NCBI GenBank assembly: GCA_903860915.1
Contig: CAIOSJ010000025.1
Coordinates: forward strand, 248,001-312,000
DNA: 64,000 nucleotides
Source of the DNA: an uncultured Actinomycetes bacterium
GTDB lineage: Bacteria > Actinomycetota > Acidimicrobiia > Acidimicrobiales > RAAP-2
Direction: 5' to 3'
In this document: positions 49,905 to 59,753 of the stretch, piece by piece
Numbering within the stretch: the stretch's first letter is position 1
Layout of the letters: each line of letters begins with the position of its first letter
Translations under genes and position numbers: made by a program
The notes under the pieces: generated by a model
Database searches by the model: none
Told to the model about the DNA's origin: nothing
What the model saw: the letters and a program-made list of their open reading frames with translations, nothing else

Positions 49905-51188
49905 TTGTACTGTGGGAGGGTGATTAAGCCCAGTACGCGTGGATATTTTCCCAGTTCGTGGCCCGGTGAGGATGGTGGTGCTCGTCGCCGGCAAGTTCCC
50001 GTTGGCGCGACTCTCAGCGATACTCCCTACGAATTAACGGCCTCCCGATTCGCTCCGTTGTCGACCATGGTCGTCCAAAGGGGCGATGAGGAGTTCTATC
50101 TGCTCTGTCACACCGGTGGCGATGATGCAGTGAGTTGGGTGGAGCAAATTCACCCAGAAACTCTCGAGGTGCTGCGTCGATCTGTTGATCTCCCCGCGGG
50201 ACCGACGTGGCCCGGGGGTGTGGCCGTTCACGCCAATGGCTCGCTCTACGTCACCTTCGGGAAATTTGTGCACCGCTTGTTGAGTGATCTCACACTGGTG
50301 CAGTCATTGGAATTACCCCGACACCGACCGTATAACTCCCTCGTGATCACTGACGATGGAACTCTTATCATGAAGGATTTTGGTGGCCTACGACCCGGCG
50401 ATACCGAAGCGGATACCGCGGCGGACTGTGAGATCTGCGCCATTGATCCCGAGACCCTTCTCGTCCTTGACACACTCACGCTTTCCGAAGCCTCCGTGGC
50501 TCGACTGAGTGCCGAGGCCAACGCCATCTACGTGGTCGGCACGACCTCACTGTGGCGTGTGAACTGGTCCCCCAAAGGTCGACGACTCACACTCGACGAC
50601 TCTTTCCATCCCCGTTATTTGCTCGCTGAGGGTGAGGGTTTCGGCTGGGACGCTGTAGTGGTTGACGGCGCCGCGTGGTTCCTCAATAACGGGGCCGGAA
50701 GCCAGCGCTATCACGGCTCGCTCCTCGGGGTGGGAGAAGCCAACGCCCCCCAGTGCGTGATTCGCGTTGACCTTACTTCGGGTGAAGTCGCTCGCTTTGA
50801 GATCAATAATCAAGATCACGCCGTGGTGGCCAACCCACCCGCGGTCGACGCGCAACGCGGAATCGTCATTGGCTACGACAGCGGAAACGGCGTGGTCACG
50901 GCGTGGAATTACCGACGCGGTGAACGCCTCTGGAGCCGCACACTCAATCACGGCGGGCACCCGCTGTTATTCGAAGAGACGGGCCGAGTCGTCCTCGGTG
51001 ATTTTGACGCGACTCGTGGCGAAGAAGACCTGGTGTCGCTCGACGTTGCGACGGGTGAGGAGATATGGCGCTGTCCGACTGGCTCGACGCTCCAGTCGGT
51101 CCTCTTCCACGCTCCGGGTCTAGGAGAGTCCATCTTTTACTGCTCTTTTACGACAATTTCACGACTTGGTCCTTCGACGAGCAAATGA
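49905..51188 (+). CDS. Beta-propeller-like (PQQ/WD-type) protein, unknown function
   Basis: Repeating blade-like segments: GVAVHANGSLYVTFGKFVHRL, LVITDDGTLIMKDFGG, GNGVVTAWNYRRGERLWSRTLNHGG, SLDVATGEEIWRCPTGS. Confidence 0.65.
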   Translation: MYCGRVIKPSTRGYFPSSWPGEDGGARRRQVPVGATLSDTPYELTASRFAPLSTMVVQRGDEEFYLLCHTGGDDAVSWVEQIHPETLEVLRRSVDLPAGPTWPGGVAVHANGSLYVTFGKFVHRLLSDLTLVQSLELPRHRPYNSLVITDDGTLIMKDFGGLRPGDTEADTAADCEICAIDPETLLVLDTLTLSEASVARLSAEANAIYVVGTTSLWRVNWSPKGRRLTLDDSFHPRYLLAEGEGFGWDAVVVDGAAWFLNNGAGSQRYHGSLLGVGEANAPQCVIRVDLTSGEVARFEINNQDHAVVANPPAVDAQRGIVIGYDSGNGVVTAWNYRRGERLWSRTLNHGGHPLLFEETGRVVLGDFDATRGEEDLVSLDVATGEEIWRCPTGSTLQSVLFHAPGLGESIFYCSFTTISRLGPSTSK

Positions 51189-51213
51189 ACTTCATCGGTC
51201 GTAGGCTCAGGGA

Positions 51214-52167
51214 ATGGAGTCCCGCGCGACCTGCCGACGAGCCTCAGTCCTCCTTGCGCTACTCCTCAGCGGGTCGCTACTCACCACTACGTCAGAGGCC
51301 GCACCGGCGACGTCGGCCGTCGACCAAGTTGTCAGTCTGGTCGCGGGCTCCGCGTCGATTACTACGGTGAGCAGAGCTGTCCTCAGCGCGCTTCCGTCCG
51401 CGTCCGCGGACTTCTCCGGGCGGAAGTACCCCGCCAAACTTCCCGCCGAAGCGCTCACCGCCTGCCTCACGGCAACGGCGTGCGTCTACGGAAAAACTAC
51501 TTCCAAGCGTGTCGTGGTGCTCTATGGCGATTCGCACGCTCTGATGTGGCTTCCCGCCCTCGTGCCCATTGCGAGCACCCTGGGCGTCAAGCTCGTGCTG
51601 TTGTGGGAGGGGATGTGTCCGCCTGGTCGCCTGAGCGTCTACGGTCCCAGCTTTGGGCTACCCGCATCCTGCGATACGAATCGTCCCAAAATGATCAGCG
51701 TCATCGTAGGCCTCCACCCTGCTCTGGTCATTCTTTCGGAGAGCACCCAAACAAATCAGGCACCGTCAAATACTCCTTTCACAGTCGAGCAGTGGCGCCG
51801 AGGTTTGGTGACCTCGATTCAGCAAATCCGATCAGCCGGTACCAAGGTCGCGATTCTGGAGGACATTCCGGCCTTCAATCAGGCGGTACCGAGATGCTTG
51901 GCGGCGAACCTGACTTCGGTGGCGAAGTGTCGCATCACGTATCCCAATCTCCAGCGGCCAGGTTTAGTGGCGGCCGAAATCGCCGCGGCGAGCGACACCA
52001 AAAGTACTTTCGTGCCGACGCACCAATTCTTTTGCGCCTCGGCCAAGTGCTTTCCCATCATCGGATCAATGATTACTTACGTCGATGACAATCACGTTTC
52101 GTTTACCTACGCCAAGTATTTATCTGCGGTGATGCTGGAGGAGCTCAGTCCTCTTCTCGCGAACTAG
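51214..52167 (+). CDS. Exported SGNH-hydrolase-like protein
   Basis: Signal peptide; VVVLYGDSHALMWLPALVPIA (GDSH block); DDNHVSFTYAKYLSAVM (D-x-x-H block). Confidence 0.82.
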   Translation: MESRATCRRASVLLALLLSGSLLTTTSEAAPATSAVDQVVSLVAGSASITTVSRAVLSALPSASADFSGRKYPAKLPAEALTACLTATACVYGKTTSKRVVVLYGDSHALMWLPALVPIASTLGVKLVLLWEGMCPPGRLSVYGPSFGLPASCDTNRPKMISVIVGLHPALVILSESTQTNQAPSNTPFTVEQWRRGLVTSIQQIRSAGTKVAILEDIPAFNQAVPRCLAANLTSVAKCRITYPNLQRPGLVAAEIAAASDTKSTFVPTHQFFCASAKCFPIIGSMITYVDDNHVSFTYAKYLSAVMLEELSPLLAN

Positions 52168-52199
52168 GACCGCTTCAACATCGTAGAATTACGCCAGTG

Positions 52200-52276
52200 G
52201 CCCTGGTAGCTCAGTGGATTAGAGCGTCTCCGTCCTAAGGAGAGCGTCGGGGGTTCGATTCCCTCCCAGGGCACCA
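52200..52276 (+). tRNA. tRNA-Arg (anticodon CCT)
   Basis: GCCCTGG...TCTCC-GTCCTAA-GGAGA...GGTTCGATTCC...CCAGGGC-A-CCA; CCA encoded. Confidence 0.97.
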
Positions 52277-52293
52277 ATCGAAACGTGAACTAG

Positions 52294-53154
52294 TTACGAC
52301 TCGCTGGGAATGAATCCGCCTAAGAAGCCTCCGTCGACGATGAGGCGACTCAGTGGTTTCGTCAGACTGCGTAGTTCGTGACAGCCGTCGTCACCCAGTA
52401 GCCGGTAGGGCGGTACGGAAAGTTCGTCGGTGCGCTGTTCAATGTGCCGACGAAGCTCCGTGCCATGCGGCGTCAAGGTGACATCGTCGGCACTCTGTAA
52501 TATTCCTCGCTCGGCCAAACGCTCACAGGCAGTAGCCCATTCACTCGGTGGCCATGCTCGCGAGTCGAGTAACACCCCAGCCGGTAGCACCTTGGTGGCT
52601 TCGTGAGTAACGAGCGCCTCCACGGGATCGAGTTCGGCGTCGAGCAAGGCCATGATGTGACCATCGCCACGGAACTCTCGCAGCAGAGTTTGCGCGTGCC
52701 ACAGTACCAAGTGGGCCTCGTCCGGCCATTCGAGGTTGGCGTGGGCGGCAAAAAGGGGCCGGCCTTCGAGCCTGCTCATAGCTCCCTCGGCAGCTCGTTG
52801 GGCCAGGTTGGCGGCGCGTCGGACTGCGGACGTCGCCACGATTTCACCGAACGCCCGACGCAGTGAGCGATCAGCCGCTCGTTGGCGGGCAGCGAGCACG
52901 TCGGCGGGTGAGGCGATATCCCACGCGGCGGGAATACTGCGGCGGACTAGTTCGGGATTGAAGTTATAAAAAGTGGCAATGACGAGTTCCGCCGACGCCG
53001 ATCCCAAGGCGGCCGCCCGGGAGGCGAAGTAGCCCATGCGCGGAGCGCTCATTCCCAATTTCTCGTATTCCTCGCGTGCTTCGTCAACGAAATAGATCAG
53101 CGCGTGGATTGGTTCGGCACTGCGCCAGGTTTTATGAGCAAGGAGTGCGTCCAT
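52294..53154 (-). CDS. SCO6745-like helical protein, unknown function
   Basis: EPIHALIYFVDEAREEYEKLGMSAPRMGYFASRAAALGSASAELVIATFYNFNPELV; RGILQSADDVTLTPHGTELRRHIEQRTD winged-helix-like C-terminus. Confidence 0.75.
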   Translation of the reverse strand: MDALLAHKTWRSAEPIHALIYFVDEAREEYEKLGMSAPRMGYFASRAAALGSASAELVIATFYNFNPELVRRSIPAAWDIASPADVLAARQRAADRSLRRAFGEIVATSAVRRAANLAQRAAEGAMSRLEGRPLFAAHANLEWPDEAHLVLWHAQTLLREFRGDGHIMALLDAELDPVEALVTHEATKVLPAGVLLDSRAWPPSEWATACERLAERGILQSADDVTLTPHGTELRRHIEQRTDELSVPPYRLLGDDGCHELRSLTKPLSRLIVDGGFLGGFIPSES

Positions 53155-53309
53155 GAAATGAGACTACTTTGCAGTCCCTTGAAATGGCGTCGTAGCTTCG
53201 AACTAAGAGTTTGCTTAGTAAAGAGGAGATGAGCCGGGTTTGGGCTCATAGGATTATGTCACGGCCCACCGCCAGGGTGGGCTCACAATCGTTCCTTCTG
53301 GAGGACGTC

Positions 53310-53882
53310 ATGACACGCAAAACTTCACTTCTTTTGAGCGCCGCGCTGACGGTGGCGACGCTGGGTCTAGGGACCGCCACCGGAGTCTCTGCGGCCACCC
53401 CCACGCCCGTGGGGTGCGCCGCGCTGACGAAGGCCGTTCTCGTGCACGATGGATTCACCGCCGCCACCGGCCCAGTCGTAACGCCCTACAACTACAAAAA
53501 AGCCTCCGCCAATCAGACCAACGCCATCGGTACCACAATTGATTTTGGCGCAAAAGCCATTGTCATTAGTTGCGTGAGCCCCGCCGACATTGCCGCCGTC
53601 CATCCGAAAAATACCCCCACCGCAACTGCCTACATGGCCTCAATCGTTAAGGATTCGGCTGGGGCCATGGTGAAAAAGATGGTGGGCGGAGTAGCGGACT
53701 ATCTGGACTTCGGTAATGGTAAGGAAGACGGCCTGGGCTCAATGTCTAAGGCAGCCGGACTGCGCCTGGACGCCTGGGTGGCTGGTCGGTACTTGGTCTT
53801 TGCTGACACCACACCCGCCTCAGCAGTTCCTTCGAAGGCGCTCTTGAACTTCATCGCGACCACGATCTCGACCTTGCGTTAA
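53310..53882 (+). CDS. Exported protein, unknown function
   Basis: MTRKTSLLLSAALTVATLGLGTATGVSAA signal peptide; no recognised domain. Confidence 0.7.
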   Translation: MTRKTSLLLSAALTVATLGLGTATGVSAATPTPVGCAALTKAVLVHDGFTAATGPVVTPYNYKKASANQTNAIGTTIDFGAKAIVISCVSPADIAAVHPKNTPTATAYMASIVKDSAGAMVKKMVGGVADYLDFGNGKEDGLGSMSKAAGLRLDAWVAGRYLVFADTTPASAVPSKALLNFIATTISTLR

Positions 53883-53931
53883 GTCGCCTACTCTCAACGG
53901 GGCAAACCTCATCACCCCGCTAGAGGCGACT
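53882..53931 (+). terminator. Hairpin AGTCGCCT...CGGGG...CCCCG...AGGCGACT between exported protein and glnB
   Basis: 8 bp outer plus 5 bp inner stem starting at the stop codon; no T-tract. Confidence 0.5.
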
Positions 53932-53953
53932 AGGTGGCAGTATTTGTCTCTAG

Positions 53954-54313
<360 letters not shown>

Positions 54314-54315
54314 GG

Positions 54316-55575
54316 GTGAGGTACGTCGTAATGAATTCGGTTGATACAGCCTGGGTGTTGGTGTCGGCCGCACTAGTCCTTTTTATGACGCCGGGCTTAG
54401 CGTTGTTTTACGGTGGGATGGTTCGTTCGAAGAATGTGCTGGCCGTCATGATGAACAACTTTGCCGCCATGGGCGTCGTGACTGTTCTTTGGGTGGTGGT
54501 CGCTGGCTCGCTGGCCTTCGGCGACGGAGGCGGCATCATTGGGGGGTTTTCACTCGTGGGTTTTGCCCACCTGGGCCACTCCCTGCCGGGCTTTACTTCT
54601 CTGACGGCCTCTCCCGGCGCGGTGATGATTTATCAGATGATGTTCGCAATCATCACCGCCGCGTTGATTAGTGGCGGGACCATTGATCGCATCAAGTTCT
54701 CTTCGTTTCTCGTCCTGATCACCACGTGGGTTCTTTTGGTCTACGCCCCACTAGCCCACTGGGTCTTTTCACCGGAAGGCTGGCTGGCTCAGCGAGGTGT
54801 GCTGGACTTCGCCGGAGGAACCGTCGTCGAGATCAATTCAGGTTTTTCCACCTTGGCCGTCATCTTGGTCTTGGGTAAGCGACGTGGCTGGCCGCGCGAC
54901 CCAATGGCTCCACACTCCGTTCCCCTAACGCTTCTCGGTGTCGGAATTTTGTGGTTTGGCTGGTTCGGATTCAATGCGGGCTCCGCCTTGGCGGTCAATG
55001 ATGTTGCGGTGTCGGCTTTTCTCAACACCCAACTCGCCGCGGCCACAGGTCTGTTGGGCTGGCTTATCATTGACCGCTTCACGGGGTCGCACGCGACGAC
55101 TTTGGGAGCCGCTTCCGGCGCCGTCGCGGGAATGGTGGCGATTACGCCCTGCGCTGGTTTTGTGCCACCGATGGCCGGACTATTCATTGGTCTCTGCGCG
55201 GGACTTATTTGCGCGCTGGCGGTACGCCTGAAGTTTCGCTTCGGCTATGACGACTCGCTGGACGTCTTGGGAGTACACGGCATAGGTGGCGTGGTCGGCA
55301 TGGTCCTACTCGGCGTTTTCGCTAGTCACGCGATTAATAACTCGGCACCTAACGGCTTGGTCTATGGGGGAGGCGCCCACCTCATGGTGGTGGAGCTCCT
55401 CGCCACGGTGGTGTGCGCCGCCTTTGCCTTTGGCGCGACGTGGATAATTGCAACAGTGATTCATCACAGCATCGGATTACGGGTCAGTCCCGAGGACGAG
55501 ATGGTGGGACTCGATCTCAGTCAACATTCCGAGAGCGCATACTCGGCGGGGGGAATGGGTCGACTGAGTAGTTAA
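54316..55575 (+). CDS. amt: Ammonium transporter
   Basis: DTAWVLVSAALVLFMTPGLALFYGGMVRSKNVLAVMMNNF; DVLGVHGIGGVVGMVLLGVFA. Confidence 0.95.
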   Translation: MRYVVMNSVDTAWVLVSAALVLFMTPGLALFYGGMVRSKNVLAVMMNNFAAMGVVTVLWVVVAGSLAFGDGGGIIGGFSLVGFAHLGHSLPGFTSLTASPGAVMIYQMMFAIITAALISGGTIDRIKFSSFLVLITTWVLLVYAPLAHWVFSPEGWLAQRGVLDFAGGTVVEINSGFSTLAVILVLGKRRGWPRDPMAPHSVPLTLLGVGILWFGWFGFNAGSALAVNDVAVSAFLNTQLAAATGLLGWLIIDRFTGSHATTLGAASGAVAGMVAITPCAGFVPPMAGLFIGLCAGLICALAVRLKFRFGYDDSLDVLGVHGIGGVVGMVLLGVFASHAINNSAPNGLVYGGGAHLMVVELLATVVCAAFAFGATWIIATVIHHSIGLRVSPEDEMVGLDLSQHSESAYSAGGMGRLSS

Positions 55576-55777
55576 TTCTGTGTTGTCGTACTTCCATTAG
55601 GCTCGTGAGTGGTTATAGGAAATCGCCTTTCCGTAACCCGCGCCTCGGGGGGGTATTCCCACCTCGCCCGGGGCACTTTACTTCTGGCCTAAAGACGCCG
55701 TGGTCCTGCTCACGGAGTCAAAAAATTGGGCCAAAAATTCGGCTGTGCTCAACGAGTCGGGCCGAATTGCCCCGTGA

Positions 55778-55799
55778 GGTTACCTCTTGGTTAACTCTG
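55778..55799 (+). promoter_or_regulatory. PHO-box-like 11-nt direct repeat upstream of the PiT transporter
   Basis: GGTTACCTCTT|GGTTAACTCTG, 9 of 11 identical, contiguous. Confidence 0.55.
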
Positions 55800-55867
55800 T
55801 GAAATTTTTGTGACATCTCGTCATTTATTGGGGGAAGGGGGCGACAAAACCTTGCTAGAGAGTAGTT

Positions 55868-57016
55868 ATGCACAACTCCTTGGTTTTAATCTTGGTCGTT
55901 ACCGCCGCCGTCATTTTCGATTTCACGAATGGTTTTCACGACACGGCTAACTCGATTGCTCCGACGGTCGCCACCGGAGCGATGCGTCCGCGGACTGCCG
56001 TTGCCCTCAGTGCGGTATTCAATCTTGTGGGGGCCTTCTTGTCGCTTCACGTGGCTCAAGTAATCGCGAAGTCGATTGTGTCGCAGGGCTCGGTGACCCT
56101 GGCGGTCATCTTTGGGGGACTCATTGGAGCTATCGCGTGGAATGTAACGACGTGGTACCACTCGATTCCTTCAAGTTCGAGCCACGCCCTTATCGGAGGC
56201 GTCGTCGGGGCGATGCTGGCGCACGCTGGTTCACACGCGGTTCTCTGGCACGGTATCGCTTCGAAAGTGCTTATCCCCTCGCTCGTGGCACCCACCCTCG
56301 CTCTGGGATTGGCCGCAATTGCGACCATTACCGCCCGTCGCCTCACCTCGAAGGTGCCGAGCGGCGAACTATCGGCCGGCATGCGCTTTGGCCAAATTGG
56401 CTCCTCCTCGCTCTTATCTCTGGCCCACGGCACGAACGATGCGCAAAAAACCATGGGAGTCATCACGCTGGCTCTCGTGGCCAATGGTTCACTGGTGAAG
56501 AGCTCGAATACGCCCAACTGGGTTGTGGTCGTTTGTGCACTGGCCATAGGTCTGGGGACGTTCATTGGTGGCTGGAGAATTATTCGAACAATGGGTCAGG
56601 GCTTTACGAAAATGAGCTCAACACAGGGCTTTTCGGCTCAAATGTCGGCGGCGGCGGTGATCTTGTCGTCGTCGCATTTTGGACTGCCACTCTCGACCAC
56701 CCACGTAGCGACCGGTTCAATTCTCGGTTCGGGGGTTGGCACCCCAGGGGAGCCGGTGCGCTGGCGGCTGGCCGGTCGCGTCGGTGCGGCGTGGCTATTG
56801 ACCTTGCCGCTTGCCGCTGTGTTCGGCGCTGTGGGCTACTGCGGAGAAAACATCTTTGGCCTGACGACGGGCGCCGTGGTGATGGGTGCCGTCGTAACTC
56901 TCTACTGCGGTGCCGTCTACCTGAAGTCGCGCAGCGGCGTCATTAACGCCAGCAATGTGAATCACGCCTGGGATCAGCAGTCGGAAAGTCTCGAGAAGGA
57001 TAAGGCTTCGGCCTAG
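55868..57016 (+). CDS. Inorganic phosphate transporter, PiT family
   Basis: FDFTNGFHDTANSIAPTVATGAM; SLAHGTNDAQKTMGVITLAL. Confidence 0.95.
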   Translation: MHNSLVLILVVTAAVIFDFTNGFHDTANSIAPTVATGAMRPRTAVALSAVFNLVGAFLSLHVAQVIAKSIVSQGSVTLAVIFGGLIGAIAWNVTTWYHSIPSSSSHALIGGVVGAMLAHAGSHAVLWHGIASKVLIPSLVAPTLALGLAAIATITARRLTSKVPSGELSAGMRFGQIGSSSLLSLAHGTNDAQKTMGVITLALVANGSLVKSSNTPNWVVVVCALAIGLGTFIGGWRIIRTMGQGFTKMSSTQGFSAQMSAAAVILSSSHFGLPLSTTHVATGSILGSGVGTPGEPVRWRLAGRVGAAWLLTLPLAAVFGAVGYCGENIFGLTTGAVVMGAVVTLYCGAVYLKSRSGVINASNVNHAWDQQSESLEKDKASA

Positions 57017-57030
57017 AGGAGCAGAAAATC

Positions 57031-57285
57031 ATGACTCAGGCAATCACTCCCGACCCGCTTATCAATTGGGCTCTTCTCGGACACGCCACGCTGGTGAGTG
57101 CGGCAAGCGGACTAGCCGTCGTTATCCTCTTTTCGCTGGCCATTCGCTCCTGGGCTGGGATTCGTGGCGCCGGCGTAACAAGCGTGACGCGTCGCCTGCA
57201 TGTGTTGGTTGTTGCCGTCACGTCCGCGGCCATAGCGTCCACCGTGCTGTGGGGTTTTTTGGCCATCATCCACAAGGCTCACTAG
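57031..57285 (+). CDS. Small two-TM membrane protein, unknown
   Basis: 84 aa, two hydrophobic helices, 14 nt after the PiT gene. Confidence 0.65.
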   Translation: MTQAITPDPLINWALLGHATLVSAASGLAVVILFSLAIRSWAGIRGAGVTSVTRRLHVLVVAVTSAAIASTVLWGFLAIIHKAH

Positions 57286-57421
57286 GACTTCGGCCAGTTT
57301 CGCTGTGAACGGATTGAAATCTGCCCTGGCCGACTTACCAGTGCGTCGCGAATTCCAAGCCATGCAGGGGCAATCTACGGGAGGGAAATGATGGCAAGAT
57401 TTCACTTTCGGAAACGAAATC

Positions 57422-57443
57422 TGTCACATGACGTTTACCTGAC
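57422..57443 (+). promoter_or_regulatory. PHO-box-like 11-nt direct repeat upstream of pstS
   Basis: TGTCACATGAC|GTTTACCTGAC, 7 of 11 identical, contiguous. Confidence 0.45.
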
Positions 57444-57549
57444 TTCCGTACAGTTGCCCTCGAGAAGATGATGCCGCAGCGAGAGGGATCTCCCAGTTGG
57501 CGTACTTTTCTCACTCAACCATAGAAGTACTTTCTCAGGAGGAAAGTTT

Positions 57550-58749
57550 ATGAAAATGTCACTACGGGGGTCGCTGTCAGTAGCAATTGCTACGGCCGGA
57601 CTCGCAGCGTCACTTATTGTGCCGGCCAGTGCCAGCGCAGCAATCGGTTCAGGCGCCAAGGGCGACCTGAGCTTGGTCACACCCGCCGGTGCGACGGTTC
57701 ACTTCGGTGGATCATCGTTCAGCAAGCCCTTTGTTGACTTTCTGACAACTGGAAACAACGTTGGTTCGTACGTGGCTCTCAACAAGACCGCAACCTTCGG
57801 CACCGACTCCGGTGCTGGTTCTGGTGATGGTCGTACGGGCGTGTCCGCTGGAACTTACGACATTGGTTTCTCCGACCAGCCGATGAACGTTCTCGCGGGA
57901 ACGGCACCCACCGGTTACACGTCACAGACGGTGGTCAACCAGACCTTCACCCAGGTGCCGTTGGCTCTCGGTGGCGCCGTTGTGGCGTACAACTTGGCTG
58001 GTATCACTGGTCTCAAGTTGTCCGCAAACATCATTGGTTCCATCTACAACGGCAAGACCACCAAGTGGGACGACGATGCCATTCTGGCTCTGAACCCCGT
58101 CCAGAAGAAAGCCCTCATGGCGTTGAATAACAAGACCATCACGGTTCTGTACCGCAACTCGTCGTCGGGCACCACCTTCGCCTTCACCCAGTACCTCAAC
58201 CAGGCAACGCACGGCCTCACGCCGGGTGCTTCTGGTTCGGTCATGGAAGGAACCGGCAACGCCTGGAAGGCCACGACCGTTTCGGCCGTCGCCGGTAACT
58301 CGGGAATGGCTTCGACGCTGAACAGCACCGCTGGCGCCATTGGGTACGTCGAGTACAGCTACCTCCTAGTCCCTGGCAACAAGTTGAGCACGGCTTCTTT
58401 GCAGGACGCCAACGGTGAGTGGCTCCAGCCGAGCTTGACGAACATCGCCGCTGCCGCTACGGCCGCTGCGAAGACGATCTCCGTGGAAAACTTCTCGATT
58501 AACTTCGAGCCTGGTAAGGGTGTATGGCCGCTCGCGACCTACAGCTGGGCGATTGTTAAGACGGCTCAGACCAATGCGGCTAACGGCGAACTCGCTGTCA
58601 AGTTCTTGGCCTACGCCATTGTCGGTGGTCAGTTGAAGGCTTCGGCCAACGGCTACGTGCCGCTCTCAGCAACCGCGCAGAAGTCGGCTATCGCCAGTTT
58701 GATGCTGGTCAAGTCCGGTGCCTCCGTCCTGTTGACGGCCAAGAAGTAG
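57550..58749 (+). CDS. pstS: Phosphate ABC transporter substrate-binding protein
   Basis: GGSSFSKPFVDFLTT; GTDSGAGSGDGRTGVSAGTYDIGFSDQPM; YRNSSSGTTFAFTQYL; signal peptide. Confidence 0.93.
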   Translation: MKMSLRGSLSVAIATAGLAASLIVPASASAAIGSGAKGDLSLVTPAGATVHFGGSSFSKPFVDFLTTGNNVGSYVALNKTATFGTDSGAGSGDGRTGVSAGTYDIGFSDQPMNVLAGTAPTGYTSQTVVNQTFTQVPLALGGAVVAYNLAGITGLKLSANIIGSIYNGKTTKWDDDAILALNPVQKKALMALNNKTITVLYRNSSSGTTFAFTQYLNQATHGLTPGASGSVMEGTGNAWKATTVSAVAGNSGMASTLNSTAGAIGYVEYSYLLVPGNKLSTASLQDANGEWLQPSLTNIAAAATAAAKTISVENFSINFEPGKGVWPLATYSWAIVKTAQTNAANGELAVKFLAYAIVGGQLKASANGYVPLSATAQKSAIASLMLVKSGASVLLTAKK

Positions 58750-58775
58750 TTCGTTGACTACGAGCAAGGTTGCGC

Positions 58776-59753
58776 GTGACTTCTAATACGTCAACCGATC
58801 TCAGGCAAGCAGCGGAGGGGCATCGCCCCTCCGCTGCTTCGCGTGGGGTCTACGAATACGTCGTGCTCAGCGCCGCTGGCCTGTTCGCAATTATTAGCCT
58901 GTACTTTGTCGGATCGATTGTGTGGCAAGCCTTGCCCGCGATTCGCCACCAGGGTCTCTACCTATTGACCGGGACGTCGTGGGTTTCGGGGGGCGCCACG
59001 CCCGCTCTGAGTAAATTTGGTGGCCTGTCGATGATAACGGGGACTATCGAAACGTCGTTGATCGCCATCGTGATCGCCGTCGTCGTCGGCACTGGCACTT
59101 CCCTCGCAATTAATCTTCTTCTCCCGAGTTGGATGAGGACGATCGCTGCGACCACCGTTGAACTACTGGCCGCCATTCCCAGTGTGGTCTACGGCGTGTG
59201 GGGCATGCTGGTTCTCGCGCCCCTCGTGATTTCAACCGTCGGACCTTTCTTGAATTCTCTACCCGGCGGCAATGCAGTTTTTGGAACTGTTGTTGCCGGA
59301 CAATCGCTCCTCCTCGCCGGTTTCGTGCTGGCCATTATGGTCCTACCTACCTACGTGGCGATTAGCCGCGAAGTTATTGGAGCCGTGCCGCACGAGCTCA
59401 TCGAAGCCAGCCTTTCCTTGGGGGCCACGAGATGGCAGACCATTTGGAAGACCATTCTACCGACGGGACGTGTCGGACTCCTCGGCGCCGGTGCCCTGGC
59501 TCTGGGCCGCGCCCTGGGCGAGACCGTAGCGGTGGTACTCGTCATTGGGCAGGTCAACCAGCTCAATTTTCGCCCTCTACAGCCCGGTGTCACTCTGGCA
59601 TCGTGGATTGCGTCCCAGTGGGGTGAAGCAATCGGCTCGGATCAGATGAATGCCCTCTTCGCCCTGGGCGCGTTGCTCATGGCGGCAAGTTTGGGCGTGT
59701 CCTTCATTTCCACTCGATTGGTTAGTCGCCAACGTTCTTTGGTGAACCGCTAA
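58776..59753 (+). CDS. pstC: Phosphate ABC transporter permease PstC
   Basis: TVELLAAIPSVVYGVWGMLVLAP; LGATRWQTIWKTILPTGRVGLLGAGALALGRALGETVAV; GTG start with AAGG upstream. Confidence 0.93.
   Translation: MTSNTSTDLRQAAEGHRPSAASRGVYEYVVLSAAGLFAIISLYFVGSIVWQALPAIRHQGLYLLTGTSWVSGGATPALSKFGGLSMITGTIETSLIAIVIAVVVGTGTSLAINLLLPSWMRTIAATTVELLAAIPSVVYGVWGMLVLAPLVISTVGPFLNSLPGGNAVFGTVVAGQSLLLAGFVLAIMVLPTYVAISREVIGAVPHELIEASLSLGATRWQTIWKTILPTGRVGLLGAGALALGRALGETVAVVLVIGQVNQLNFRPLQPGVTLASWIASQWGEAIGSDQMNALFALGALLMAASLGVSFISTRLVSRQRSLVNR
58807..58839 (+). promoter_or_regulatory. Perfect 15-bp hairpin AAGCAGCGGAGGGGC-ATC-GCCCCTCCGCTGCTT just inside pstC, 58 nt after the pstS stop
   Basis: Read directly; no T-tract; in the poorly conserved PstC N-terminus. 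Confidence 0.75.

Noticed and set aside
52200-52276. tRNA-Arg as an integration (att) site for a mobile element
   Set aside because: No integrase, no repeated tRNA 3' end seen nearby, and flanking genes look chromosomal
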